A stretch of DNA of 64,000 nucleotides from Lithospermum erythrorhizon (lineage: Eukaryota > Streptophyta > Magnoliopsida > Boraginales > Boraginaceae), in the NCBI GenBank assembly GCA_019722365.1, contig JADFUC010002313.1, positions 434,001 to 498,000 of the forward strand, given 5' to 3'. Below are positions 1-11,474 of this stretch, piece by piece. The position numbers and the translations under genes are program-made. The notes below the pieces were generated by a model. That model was not told the origin of the DNA and did no database searches. It saw only the letters and a program-made list of their open reading frames with translations. Within the stretch, counting starts at the first letter, position 1. The number at the start of each line of letters is the position of its first letter.

Positions 1-139
1 CTCTTATAAGTCACGTGAAGTACAAGTAATTTCTTATGCCTGCTTACTTTCCAGTTTGATAAATTCCCAATGTGCATCTGAATAAATTAAAATTATATAC
101 TGCTGATGATTTAGTTTAATCATTGATGGCCTCTTGCAG

Positions 140-3100
140 TTTTTCTGTCCATGCAATCCAAATGGGTGAAAAAGTTACAAATATTTTCGAGCAAGCTATA
201 GATGTATTTGGTCGCAAGGATGATGTCTTAAATACCAGGTACATGTCTTACTTTGAATTCTGATCATCTGCTTTTGTTTAGATTAAGAAATATTTATTAA
301 TATATCTCCCTTTGGGATTTTCATCTCTTTCTTTTTCAAGTGATGAGGGTGTTGGGCTTTGGCAAGTTGACGTTGATATGATGGGTGCTCTCTTCAGCAG
401 CCTTGTGGAATATTTGCAATTAGAAGATGTGTATAATATCTTCATTTTGAATCCCAAGCGGGATGCAAAAAAGGCTGGATATGGGTATAGGTATGTAGAA
501 CTACATTATGATCTACATATATGAATTCTGAAATATTAAAGTGGCAACCATCAGTGGTCAGTCTCCTGCAAATTAATTTATTCTACAGTATGGCCCTGCA
601 GCCCTTCACAAATTCCAAACATAATCAGAAGATATTATGCTTTCACCAAATTATTTTTCCTTTTAGCTTTCACATGCTTTTTGATCATAACTAATTGGTT
701 TAAGCTCTTGTGCTTTATTCTTTCTGACCTTTTTAGCATTTGGTGTGTGAAGGTATGGAGTGTATCATGTTTGCTTCAATATATATCTTGATTGAATGTG
801 TGTGTTTTGTCTTGTCCCTTGTACTTTTTTGATGTAATTCCTTATTCTGAAATCAACTCCGTCGAACTTGTAGGAGAGGCTTATCGGAATCCGAGATAAA
901 GTTCCTTAAGGAGGTATTGTCTTTCCCCTTAATCTTGTTTAAAGTATAGTCATATATCCACAAGAAATTTGTTTTCATCTGTCACTTTATGATTTACTCT
1001 TTAAACTGCTTTCTTTGTTGCTTCCTTGATTAAATGTACTTCCATGAAGGTTGTCTGCCTTGTGAAATGATTCTTTATCCACCTGGGCTCACATTTTGCA
1101 GAATAAGAACTTGCAATCGAAGATCCACCAATCAGGCAGCAAGGCAGAAGGCATTCTTGGTGAGCAGACCTTGCAATCCCCCCCCTCTCCCTCCCTCTAT
1201 CTGGGAAATATTGGAATTCTTAGTTAAACTTTGTTACTATATATTAATTTTTATGACAGCCCTTGATAAAATCAGAAGACCTTTGTATCAAAAGCATCCG
1301 ATGTCCAAATTTTCCTGGACGGTCACGGAAGACACAGATACGGTCAGTGATACTTTATAGCTTTGTTCCATGATTTGAAAAATCACCACAATCTTGGTGG
1401 TGTTGTGAGATAATCTTACTGTGGAGTTGCATACATTTAGCACCATTTTAATAAGGTAGCCATTTTCTTGTTATAGGTGAATAAGGCAGCCATTTTTCTT
1501 TTAGAGTTGGTAGGTGAGTTCAAGGAAATTTGAACTTATGTAGTCGGTTAAAAAAAATTATCAATGTAAGAGGTTGTAGTGGTACTTGCATACGTCGTGC
1601 CTGTTTGAGTTATTAACAATTTCATTATTATCTACACACCGAGAAATGAGGTCTAAGTGGTTGGTGGTTGTTATGCATCTCCACTCCTCCTTTACTTATA
1701 CTAGTACACTTCTACATCAGAAGTCAAATTTATAAAGTATAACATATTGCTCTGTGTGGTTGGAATCCAACCGTTGGATTGAGGATATTTTAACAAATTA
1801 AGTATTGAAATGACTGAACTGAGGTGATTAACTTAACACAAATTTAATGAATTTCAGGTAGAATGGTACAGTCGAAGTCAAGATGCACTAAATAATGTTG
1901 AGAGGTTATACCATGGAAAAGACACAACTGATCTCATCCAGGGCAAGGTTATCCAGGTATTTCGATCTCTAAAACAATTGCTTTTCATATGTCACACCTT
2001 ATCTGTCATGATAAAAATATATAGCATTATCTTTTTTGATAGTTAAATAACATATAGTCAAGTTTTACCTTAGAATTTTAGTGATTATTCTTATGCCGTG
2101 ATCTGATCTTTTGTTATCTCAAGTTATTGCATGGTAAAAATGAAGATCTCAAACTTGTTCTGGAGAAGGATTTAAGATCCGGGGACTTTGGTGGTTTCCA
2201 TGCTGAATGTCTTACAGATACATGGATTGGGAATGAAAGGTTTTAAAGCTGTGTTTCTAGCATCTAAATCTGCATGTATATATTTCTTTGTTCAAATACT
2301 TAATTTAGTTCATTTTCTTATCAGATGGGCTTTCGTTGATTTGTCTGCTGGTCCTTTCTCTTGGGGTCCTGCTGTCGGAGGGGAAGGTGTACGCAGTGAA
2401 CTCAGCTTACCAAGCGTGGAAAAAACGATTGGTGCTCTTGAAGGTATAGGATAGTGAAAGTGGCATTTATTCTTCCAAATGTGCTTATTTCCTTGATAAA
2501 TGTGGTAGGATTCGCTAGTTTGATTTGTTTTTAGCATCTAAAAAATATACTCCATACTTTATACCTCAGAATATTATAACTTTTTTGCAGTCTTGTCTGG
2601 GCATGTCAGTAAGAGCATTGCATTGTGATTTCTTTCTATGTTCACCTTAATTCTTCTCAGTGTTGAATGAATCTAATGTTGGTTGTAAAGAGCATTCATG
2701 AAATGATCAGAAATTAATTGAACAATATAATTGTCACATGTTTATCATTCGATAGTTTTTGCCTCCGAGTATTTCAGATTTTTATTCCATTTTTTTGTTT
2801 GGATCTGATATGTTGAAGACTGTTGATAGGTATATCTATACCTCATTTCTAATTAATTATTCTTTTTCCATCAGAAAAAGTTATACTGTATATAACATAT
2901 CACCATTGTTTATATTTTCTAGAATGTCTCAACACTGTCAATGAGAAGCTTGGAAACCTTATCGCATGGTTTTTTATTCTTTTTTGTGTGACAACATCCT
3001 CATATTTAATTTGTCTCCTTGTTGCTCCAGAAATTTCAGAAGATGATGCTGAAGATCTTTTGCAACAGGCCATCCAGGAGAAATTTGCTGTATTTGGAGA

Positions 3101-6100
3101 AGTATGTTAAATGAATATTAATAATTATAATTTGTCTTTGTGCAAAATTTCTATTAAGCAAATTTCTCATACATGGCTAGAACTAATTATTGAGTTTAAG
3201 TTCTACCTTGGGTTCATTTTTATGTAAAGCCTTCAGTGGGATTCCTTCTTTGCACAGGCTATCAATCTAATAGGAAGTTGGTATCTCCACTTGCAAATTT
3301 GCTTCTCTACACTGAACTAAACCTATTGGACAAAATCTTTTCCACATTAGGTCTGATTCTGGTGGATAACCTCATTGATGTCAAATGTTTCATGAAATCA
3401 TTCAATATACTTTGATTTTGTAAATGTCATATGTTATGGAAAATCAAACATTACAGTAGAAATATCGGTTCCCCAGTTAAGATTGCATATGGGGTAAGGC
3501 AACTGGATGATTCCCTGGTTCTAAGCTTGTATTTGAATCTTGAACTTTAAGCCAATTTTTTTATAGCAAGCTCTCATTGTTCATAATCATTTGAATTTGG
3601 GAGGGTTTATATTGCCAAATCTCTTTAACGTTTGTGTAACATGTCACCACTTGTTTTCTCAGAATGATCATCAGGCGATTGATATACTTCTTGCTGAAAT
3701 CGATATTTATGAGCTTTTTGCTTTTAAGCACTGCAAAGCAAGAAGGGTGAAACTTGCTCTTTGCGAAGGTACTAACCGTTTCTTTCTTTAGCATCGCAGG
3801 CAGGTGCTAGAATGACTATGTTTTTTTTGTTTTTGTTTTTAAACCTATATTTCAATCTGTGAATCACTTAGGACTTCTCATTTTTGTAAATTCTTTATCT
3901 TCTTACGTCTGTCTGTGAATTTCTATTAGAGCTTGAAGAAAGGATGCAAGATCTGAAGACTGAACTTGAGTCATTTGAGGGAGAGGAGTATGATGAAAGA
4001 CACAGGAAAAAGGCTATAGATGCACTGAAACGAATGGAGAACTGGAACTTGTTCAGTGATACCAAGGAGGTTTGCTTCTTTCTTTTGCCTTTTGCTTTCC
4101 CCTCTCTTGATTTCAGAGTCATTACACACTCACAGGTTACCCGTTAACAAATTGACATGAAATCATAAAACAAACTTTAGGATATGTGATTTTACTATTT
4201 CTTTTCATAAGACTCCTTTTTAAATGTGTTTGTAATGTGTCTGGTTGTGCAGGAAAACCATAATTACACTGTCGCCCGCGACACGTTCCTTGCACATTTA
4301 GGTGAAACGCTTTGGGGATCTATGAGGCACATTATATCTCCTTCAGTTGCTGATGGAGCATTCCATTATTATGAGAAAATATCTTTTCAGTTATTTTTCA
4401 TAACTGAGGAGGTTTGACATTTGCAAATTATACTATGAATTTAATCTATTTCTCAAGGGAAGACAACAATCCTTTTTTATTTATTTAATTTAACAGAATT
4501 GATTAATGCAGAAAGTCAGGCATATTAAGCAGTTACCTGTGGATCTTAAGAGTCTTACGGATGGGCTCTCATCTTTGGTGTTACCTTCTCAGAAAGTGAT
4601 GTTTAGTCCGCACATGTATGCCTCTTGTATTTCATTGTCCTTGTCTCTATTGTGGTGCACAATGTGGACCATTATTCTTGCTTACTACTCCGTATTTACT
4701 ACTTTCTCCATTTCATTTTAATTGATGTTTTTGGTTTTCGAAAGGAAACCTTGACAACAAATTATTTCTTATTCCTTGTTCTAATATATATTAAATTGAT
4801 ATTATTGGATTTGTTTTTTAATGTATTTTCATGATGGTGTTTCTTGTAACTTTTCATCATATTCTTAAATAGTTATTCATGGTCAAAGTTTTACCTTGAA
4901 AACCAAAAACGTCAATAAAAAGAACTGGGTGAACTATTTGTCAGATAGAAAGATCAAGTCGCTGTCTATGTTACTGCTCACATACTCTCTCTTCGAAGTT
5001 TTTTTAACACTCGTGTACTCCTATTTGTTCATGTCATCTTAATCACCTTCACAATTTTGTTTTAGTAGTTTTTTCATATTTGCATTGAAGTATTAAACTA
5101 TTAATTAGGTGTTTTCCACTTTTCCTCCAAAATACAGTTCCTGATTGATTCTTTATGCTTTTGTTTTTTCCAGATTATCTGCAGAGAACATACCCATAAT
5201 ATATTTCTTGTAGGGTGTTCACCGTACTAATTTGCATGTGAACTTGACACATTCATTCTGATGATTTTGTGTTTAAAATTATTATGAGCTTTGTTGTGCC
5301 TCTTCTACACATCTAGGTCTGCATCTGATTGTTACATTCTTCACATAGGTTGCCACTATCTGAAGACCCTGCCTTGGCAATGGCCTTTTCAGTTGCACGT
5401 AGAGCGGCAGCGGTTCCTATGTTGTTAGTAAATGGAACTTACAGAAAAACAGTCCGTTCCTATCTTGATTCATCTATTCTTCAGCATCAATTGCAGAGGC
5501 TGAGTGATCACAGTTCTCTGAAAGGTTTGTGACCATCCCTACACGTCCTTCTTATCAGACTGTCTTCTGGCCTTCGAGAAATTTGATATATGCTTTCTTT
5601 CCATATCGTTTCTAGATGTTCTGTCACTGGTCATTTTATAACACATGTTTTAATAGACCTCTCAAAATGTTAGTGCAGTCATGACTCATAAGTATATGTA
5701 CATGATGACATAAGTAAATTTTAGAGTACGTGATTGTCAACTTTTTAACAGTAACACAATGTGAAGGAAAAAAAAATGCAAAACTACATTTGGTTATTGT
5801 AGGTATATCTACTGTCTATCAGTTTCCTAAATCATAGATTTCATTCCCATGCTTGTGTAACTCCAACTCTCTTAATGATAAAGGTTCACATGCTCATAGT
5901 CGTTCTACACTGGAAGTCCCAGTATTTTGGTTTATTCATGGCGATCCTTTGCTGGTGGACAAGCATTACCAGGCCAAAGCACTTTCTGATATGGTTATTG
6001 TCGTTCAGTCAGACACCTCATCCTGGGAAAGTCATTTGCAGTGCAACGGCCAGTCACTACTATGGGATTTGAGGTTTATTATTATTGCCTATCTGGGTTT

Positions 6101-7999
6101 CTTGCCTGACTCTAATTTTTACTCTAAATAATTGAATCTAAGGTATAGCATGCATTGACGCAATTACAAATTATGTGTGATAAACAGGAGACCCATTAAA
6201 GCTGCGTTAGCTGCTGTAAGTGAACATATTGCAGGCTTGCTTCCTCTGCATCTTGTTTACAGTCAAGCCCATGAAACAGCAATTGAGGTATGTCATGTAT
6301 GGATATTCAACCGTGATAGCGCATATTGCTATTCCTTCCCGGTGGGCATATCTGAAATTTACTTAAAGAGATCATGCTATGTGACTCTCGCATGCATAGT
6401 TTCTGGTTTCCAAATGTTATCTCTTACGAATTTGCTACTTCCTTATGGTACATCTTTTAGGTAAGGTCAATGGGCTTTAGAATAGGCAGTCACTCTGCTT
6501 TTCTTTTGGATATGTTTCTTAAGAGATTTTCGATCTCTGCCATCCATTTCCATGATTTATTCTTTATTTCTCTGTTAGTGTGATTGCCGTCTTTAACAGT
6601 ACTTACCTCCATTTTAAGGTCTTCCCTTTGCTTTCGGAATGCCTTAAAAAATGTGAACTTCCCTAAACTGGATTCTCATTCAGTTAATATGTTCTTATTC
6701 AGCATATTTATGTACCTGTGTTATTCACTGAGTCCTGACTGAGTGACTATTACTTCAGAACTCATATGCATGTTTCTTTCACAACCTGTAATATATAATG
6801 TTTGTAACTGGAAGTCCGTAAAATTCAAAATTCAGCCTATAAGCTTTGAGAAGTTGACCAGATATATTTCCATGTGTCATGCATGCTTCTTTAAGCTATT
6901 GCAATGACACTCAATTGGAGTTCACCAGTGAGCCTTTGATTTATAATGACTTCACATGGTACTCTACAGGAATGGGCTTGGTCGGTTGGTTGCAACCCAC
7001 TTTCTGTCACTTCCCAGGGTTGGCGTCTATCTCAATTTCAGTCGGACACTGTTGCTCGGAGCTATATACTTACATCTCTTGAAGAATCTATTCAACTTGT
7101 GAATTCAGCTATTTATTCATTGGTCTTGGAGCATACATGTATCCTTTCTTTGTACATTGTGTGGTCTACAAAATCAATTTTGTCATTTTAGCATTAGATC
7201 GAGTGAAATAGTAGGAATAGGTGTCAAGATTTACTTAATGGGTACACTTCCTCCTCATCTGGTTAGAACCAAAATTTGGAACATATGTAGTTGCCTGTAA
7301 TTATGACTGAATTTTGGCCGTTCTTTGAGATTGCTGATGTATACTTAATCTGAATTAGCTGAACGAACTTTCAAGATTTTCCAGACCCAAGAACGTGAGC
7401 TGATTAACAAGTATAATTCTGTCGTCGGCCTGTGGAGAAGAGTATGTAGTCTTTAATTCTCCATCACATGACACATTCTTATTGTTTTTTGTCCCTTTTC
7501 CATTTTGTGGTTGAATTACATTTTCTCCACCCAATAAATTTTCCTTATGGAATAGAGATGAGTAATGTATTTTGCTTGGTTACAGATCTCAACTGTTACT
7601 GGGGAACTACGTTATGCAGATGCGTTGAGACTGCTCAACACGCTGGAGGATGTCTCCAAAGGGTAAGCTTATCTTCTTACTACTTGCCAATTAAGTTTGA
7701 ATCTCCCATAGTGATGTTTTACACCCAAACTCCAGCAAGACATCAGTTTCAGTTTTTTTTGCAAGATCACCCCCATACCCACCAAGTTCTGTACTGTGCT
7801 GAGTATTGTGACATTTCTGTTTTGCAGATATGTCGATTTTGTGAATGCAACTCTACACAGTCTCCGTCCAATTAACTGTATGAAGCAGAGGAACGTTAAA
7901 GTGGAGTTTGACATGACAACAATTCCTGCTTTTATGCTTGTTTTTGCAGTACTTTACTTCGTTTTGAGGCCAAGAAGACCAAAGCCTAAGATCAACTGA
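140..7999 (+). CDS. Large single-pass membrane protein, At5g58100-like (3' part; 5' end outside window)
   Basis: Twenty coding exons are visible: 140-238, 341-490, 874-913, 1102-1159, 1260-1342, 1858-1956, 2124-2239, 2325-2443, 3031-3101, 3663-3768, 3930-4069, 4253-4411, 4512-4615, 5349-5524, 5884-6073, 6188-6287, 6970-7138, 7359-7441, 7586-7662, 7828-7999. All junctions are GT-AG and the frame stays open for about 770 codons to TGA at 7997. Bases 1-139 are intron, and the start codon lies upstream. The C-terminus has one hydrophobic segment (IPAFMLVFAVLYFVL) followed by a basic tail (RPRRPKPKIN), which suggests a type I membrane protein with a short cytosolic end. Conserved-looking blocks include AFVDLSAGPFSWGP, VPVFWFIHGDPLLVDK and EEWAWSVGCNPLSVTS. 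From memory, the Arabidopsis homologue is described as a membrane protein needed for pollen exine patterning. That role is established knowledge recalled for the family, not visible here. No catalytic motif was recognised. Confidence 0.85.
4703..4935. mobile_element. MITE-like inverted repeat in an intron
   Basis: Two arms of about 50 bp, near 4703-4753 and 4882-4935, are imperfect reverse complements. The shared core reads TGATGTTTTTGGTTTTC on the left, and the reverse complement of the right arm reads TGACGTTTTTGGTTTTC. The element sits in the intron 4616-5348 of the membrane-protein gene. The left arm follows a TACTCCGTATT stretch typical of Stowaway-related sequence. Length is about 230 bp with no coding capacity. 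The superfamily is uncertain because no clean target duplication is seen. Confidence 0.6.
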
Positions 8000-8062
8000 G
8001 GTAGGTTCACAGAAGATCAACTGAGGTAGGTTCACAGAAGATCAACTGAGCTAGGTTCATAG
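7988..8062 (+). repeat. Three tandem 25-bp units spanning the stop codon
   Basis: A 25-bp unit (AAGATCAACTGAGGTAGGTT plus five bases) starts at 7988, 8013 and 8038. The first two copies match exactly and the third has diverged. The first copy supplies the last codons and the TGA stop of the upstream gene, and the others lie in its 3' UTR. Confidence 0.9.
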
Positions 8063-8936
8063 AAGTTCAGTGCCGAAATACATACATAGTACATTGAAAC
8101 TTTGCAAAGTTCTGTTGTAACCTCTCAAGTTTGATAATAGAACTCTTTCCTTGTGTAATTGATTAGAAGCCGAAGAGATCAGAAGGCTGCAATGTTATTT
8201 AAAAGAAGAGCAAAGAGAAGGCAAATAGATTGGCGCATACACTTTCAATGTACATTATTTTAACACAACTTTGTAGATTAAATTATACTGGAAGTACAAT
8301 TTTATTTCTCTTATTCGAATGAAAGTTTTCTCCCTTTTCTGCACAATTTTGCATTAGGCTCCTATACAATCTCGGTTATTGCCTCTCGAAGGGGAAGAAC
8401 TGGACACTGAATCCTGAAACAAAGATTGCAGATGCTCAGATTGAATCACCAAAAATCTAGTTAGAACAATTGATAAATTCATCAATGTTTAAGGTGAAGG
8501 TGATCGTTTCGAGTCTGCAGCTCAATTTATCCTTTTTAGACTCTGGGAACATAACAGCTCAGTATTTTTTCTTTCAGAGGCTCAGAGCTAGGATGTGATA
8601 TTTCATTTCTATTAGTCTCTGTATTGAAATATTATCTCATGTTATTTTTAATATTCAAAATTAACATATTTTGTATACATACAAAATTCAAACGAAAATT
8701 ATCATTACTATTAGTATTATTAGATTCCTAAAAAAAATTAATGCACATCCATCTTATTTGATACCATAATTCATTGGTATTTATTTATTTATATTTTTAT
8801 TATTCATCCGTTTTAAAATGGGTAGAACGATAAATAAATAAAAAAGTACGTTAGTACTACTTAGTCTAGCAAGCAACGCGTCCATCTTCATTCGTCAACT
8901 AATAAACATTAAACCTCCAGCTTAAACAATTGTACC
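8063..8936. other. 3' UTR and intergenic spacer
   Basis: This holds the 3' UTR of the At5g58100-like gene (AATAGAACTC and AATGTACATT stretches near 8140-8260) and the short upstream region of the ELC-like gene. It turns AT-rich from about 8640. No gene or clear repeat is seen. Confidence 0.5.
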
Positions 8937-10178
8937 ATGTCAACCCCACGAAGTGAACTGAACACCCTCCTCTCCCAACGCGGCCCCTCCGCCCTCCCCT
9001 ACACAGAAGACCTGAAATACCAAATCCGCAACCACCTCCTCTCTCTCTCCGCCGCCTACCCCTCTCTTCTCCCTCTCTCCGCCGCCTTCACACACAACGA
9101 CGGCCGCACAACCAACCTCCTCCAATCTCACGGCACCATCCCTATTACATTCAACAACTCCACCTATAATATCCCTATTATTATCTGGCTCCTCGAAACC
9201 TACCCTCGTCACGCGCCGCTTGTATTCGTTAATCCCACTCGTGATATGGTTATTAAGAGGAATCATCCATTTGTTAATGCTTCGGGTGTTGTTAAGATTC
9301 CGTATTTGGATAATTGGATTTTCCCTAGCTCTAATTTGGTTGAATTAGGGAGGCATTTAGCGCATTTTTTTGGTTTGGATCCTCCGCTTTATTCTCGCCC
9401 GAGACCGAACCCTAACCCTAATTATACGCATTCTCCGTCCAGTAATAATAATTCCGGATTTTTGAATAGTAGCGGGAATTTATCGCCTCAGCCGAGTATT
9501 TCTAATACTCCGAGGCCTTACCCGCCATCGCCTTATGGCTCGGGGGGAGGGGGAACGGGAACGCCTTATGGGTCGGGGCTAGTGGAGGAGGGGAGGAGGA
9601 ACGGAGGAGGGAAATATATGGATGATGCGAGTGAAGTGTTTAAAAGAAATGCGATAAATAAGCTTGTGGAAGGGTTGTATGGGGATATGGGGAGTATGAG
9701 GAAGGTGAGGGAGGGGGAGATGGAGGGGTTGTTTAGTGCGCAGGGTGTTTTGAGGCAGCGGGAGAATGAGTTGGCGAATGGAGTGAAGGAGATGATGGAT
9801 GAGAAGGAGAGGCTTGAGGAGAGGTTGAGGATGGTGGCTGGGAATGGGGAGGCGTTAGAGGGGTGGTTGCGGGAGAATGAGGGGAAGGTTGAGGTTTTGA
9901 GGAGTGTGGATGTGGATGACGCGTTTGAGCATTGCGATGGGTTGTCGAAGCAGATGTTTGAGTGTACTTCTGCGGATTTGGCTATGGAGGATGTGATTTA
10001 CGCGTTGGATAAGGCGGTTCAGGATGGGGCTGTTCCGTTTGATCAGTATTTGAGGAATGTTAGGATGTTGGCTCGGGAGCAGTTTATTCATCGGGCCACT
10101 GCTTCGAAAGTTAGGGCTGTTCAGATGCAGAACCAGGTTTCTAATATGGCTTCTGGAGCACCAGCATACGCGTTGTGA
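8937..10178 (+). CDS. ELC: ESCRT-I subunit ELC/VPS23 (TSG101-like), intronless
   Basis: A single-exon gene of 413 residues. Residues about 20-145 form the ubiquitin E2 variant (UEV) domain: YPSLLPLSAAFTHNDG, then TYNIPIIIWLLETYPRHAP, VFVNPTRDMVIK, HPFVNASGVVKIPYLDNW. It lacks the catalytic cysteine of true E2 enzymes, as expected for TSG101 proteins that bind ubiquitin without transferring it. Residues about 150-215 are a Pro/Ser/Asn/Gly-rich linker. Residues about 225-315 include a predicted coiled coil (EKERLEERLRMVAGN). The C-terminal 70 residues match the steadiness box (YALDKAVQDGAVPFDQYLRNVRMLAREQFIHRA, described here by its ends). In the family, ESCRT-I sorts ubiquitinated membrane cargo into multivesicular endosomes, and Arabidopsis ELC also affects cytokinesis. 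Lack of introns is normal for plant ELC genes. The start at 8937 is the first ATG and begins directly before the conserved domain. Base composition shifts sharply inside the gene (see findings). Confidence 0.95.
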   Translation: MSTPRSELNTLLSQRGPSALPYTEDLKYQIRNHLLSLSAAYPSLLPLSAAFTHNDGRTTNLLQSHGTIPITFNNSTYNIPIIIWLLETYPRHAPLVFVNPTRDMVIKRNHPFVNASGVVKIPYLDNWIFPSSNLVELGRHLAHFFGLDPPLYSRPRPNPNPNYTHSPSSNNNSGFLNSSGNLSPQPSISNTPRPYPPSPYGSGGGGTGTPYGSGLVEEGRRNGGGKYMDDASEVFKRNAINKLVEGLYGDMGSMRKVREGEMEGLFSAQGVLRQRENELANGVKEMMDEKERLEERLRMVAGNGEALEGWLRENEGKVEVLRSVDVDDAFEHCDGLSKQMFECTSADLAMEDVIYALDKAVQDGAVPFDQYLRNVRMLAREQFIHRATASKVRAVQMQNQVSNMASGAPAYAL

Positions 10179-10270
10179 TGGTGATGGGGTTTGGTTCAAG
10201 GATTACAATGAGTCAACCGTGGAGTTGGACCCGCGAAATGATGCTTGATCCCTTGTGATGTATTTACAGT

Positions 10271-10472
10271 TACTCCCTCCGTCTTAAAATACATGATAAT
10301 TTAGAAAAAAATTACTTTTTCACAATAGTTGATTGTGTGCATTTTTAATATACTTTTTTACAATTTCAATGTAGTTTTTTATATTTCCAATGTAGCTTTT
10401 CACTATTCTTTAATAAATTAATTTTCATATAAACAGTTATCTATTTTGAAACGGATTTTGAAACGGAGGGAA
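10271..10472. mobile_element. Stowaway-type MITE, about 200 bp
   Basis: The left end reads TACTCCCTCCGTCTTAAAAT and the right end TTTTGAAACGGAGGGA, which are inverted copies. This is the CTCCCTCCGT terminus and TA target typical of Stowaway elements of the Tc1/mariner group. The interior is AT-rich with no ORF. The right TA target base pair is degraded. It lies about 90 bp after the ELC stop, so it probably falls in or near the 3' UTR. Confidence 0.85.
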
Positions 10473-11474
10473 AGATTCGTTGTTCATAGTTTTTCATTGT
10501 TTGTCATCGATTTGTAACACTGGTGGAGGATCATATAATATTCGATACATTTACTGAAATAATATGCAATGCATTATCAATTTTTATATGAATTCCCTTG
10601 TGCGTGACTCAATTTCTTCTTCCTGCAATTATGCTTACAATAGTTCGGTTGTAAGAATTAGATCTTCTGAAACACTAAAGTACTGTATGATCATATCAGT
10701 TTGTTCTGCTATTGCATGCAGAGGCACCATGTATCCTATTAAGAACTAAGCTACTACTAATAGTTGTATTTGAGATTGATACTACAATTTCTGAATAAGG
10801 AGCATATAATTGGCACCAACCCTTCTCATCAAGTGATTACAACTCCAGTTGATCTCAGAGAAACAGAAAATTATGTATAAAGAACTCTGTGATTTTGCAT
10901 TTGTGCTTTTGATATAGGATTGCTTGGATAGAAATACCATATTACTGCATTACAACTTAGGAGTTCCTGCCCCAAAACGATATATGTGTGTTATTTCCTC
11001 ATGGATGAACTCGTTATGCTTTGTCGAATACAGGTATATGTCTCAACAGATCTTTAGAGTACAGAAGATGACAGTATGAGCAGAGCCACTACTCGGTTGT
11101 AAACTCGTTGGAGTACAGTTTAGACAGATATTTTTTTCATAAGTTCTTCGCTATTTATAATCTAGTGATCAATCACCTGCTTCTTCCTGATGGCACTAGG
11201 GGAAGACTTCAATCGGGTAGAACTTATACATCAGACCTATAGTCTTTTGAAGCAACGTTAAATTAGCCAATTTCTTCTTTCAGGTCATATATGCAAGTCA
11301 TCATGTTAAATAATCACTTTTGAAGTGATCCATGAAGCAGTTGTAAGAAAACTTCAGGTAGTGCAGCGAGTCTGGGAAGGGACGGAGATCAATGGAAGTA
11401 CAAATGATATATGGAGTCATATGATTTGAATGTTTTGCGAGAGGCTAGCACAGAAGTTACATATGGTAGTATTT
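10473..11474. other. Intergenic region between converging genes
   Basis: The spacer lies between the converging ELC-like and OCT7-like genes. It includes the 3' UTR of the latter on the minus strand. One 61-codon ORF on the plus strand (10564-10749) shows no recognisable motif. Nothing else is supported. Confidence 0.4.

Noticed and set aside
7468..7875. 135-codon plus-strand ORF
   Set aside because: It reads through an intron and a different frame of the exons of the At5g58100-like gene.
8940..9266. 108-codon ORF on the minus strand opposite the ELC start
   Set aside because: It is the antisense shadow of the C-rich 5' part of ELC and has no domain features.
9400..9425. Telomere-like CCCTAACCCTAA text
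   Set aside because: It is less than two full repeat units and encodes part of the Pro/Asn-rich linker of ELC, so it is coincidental.
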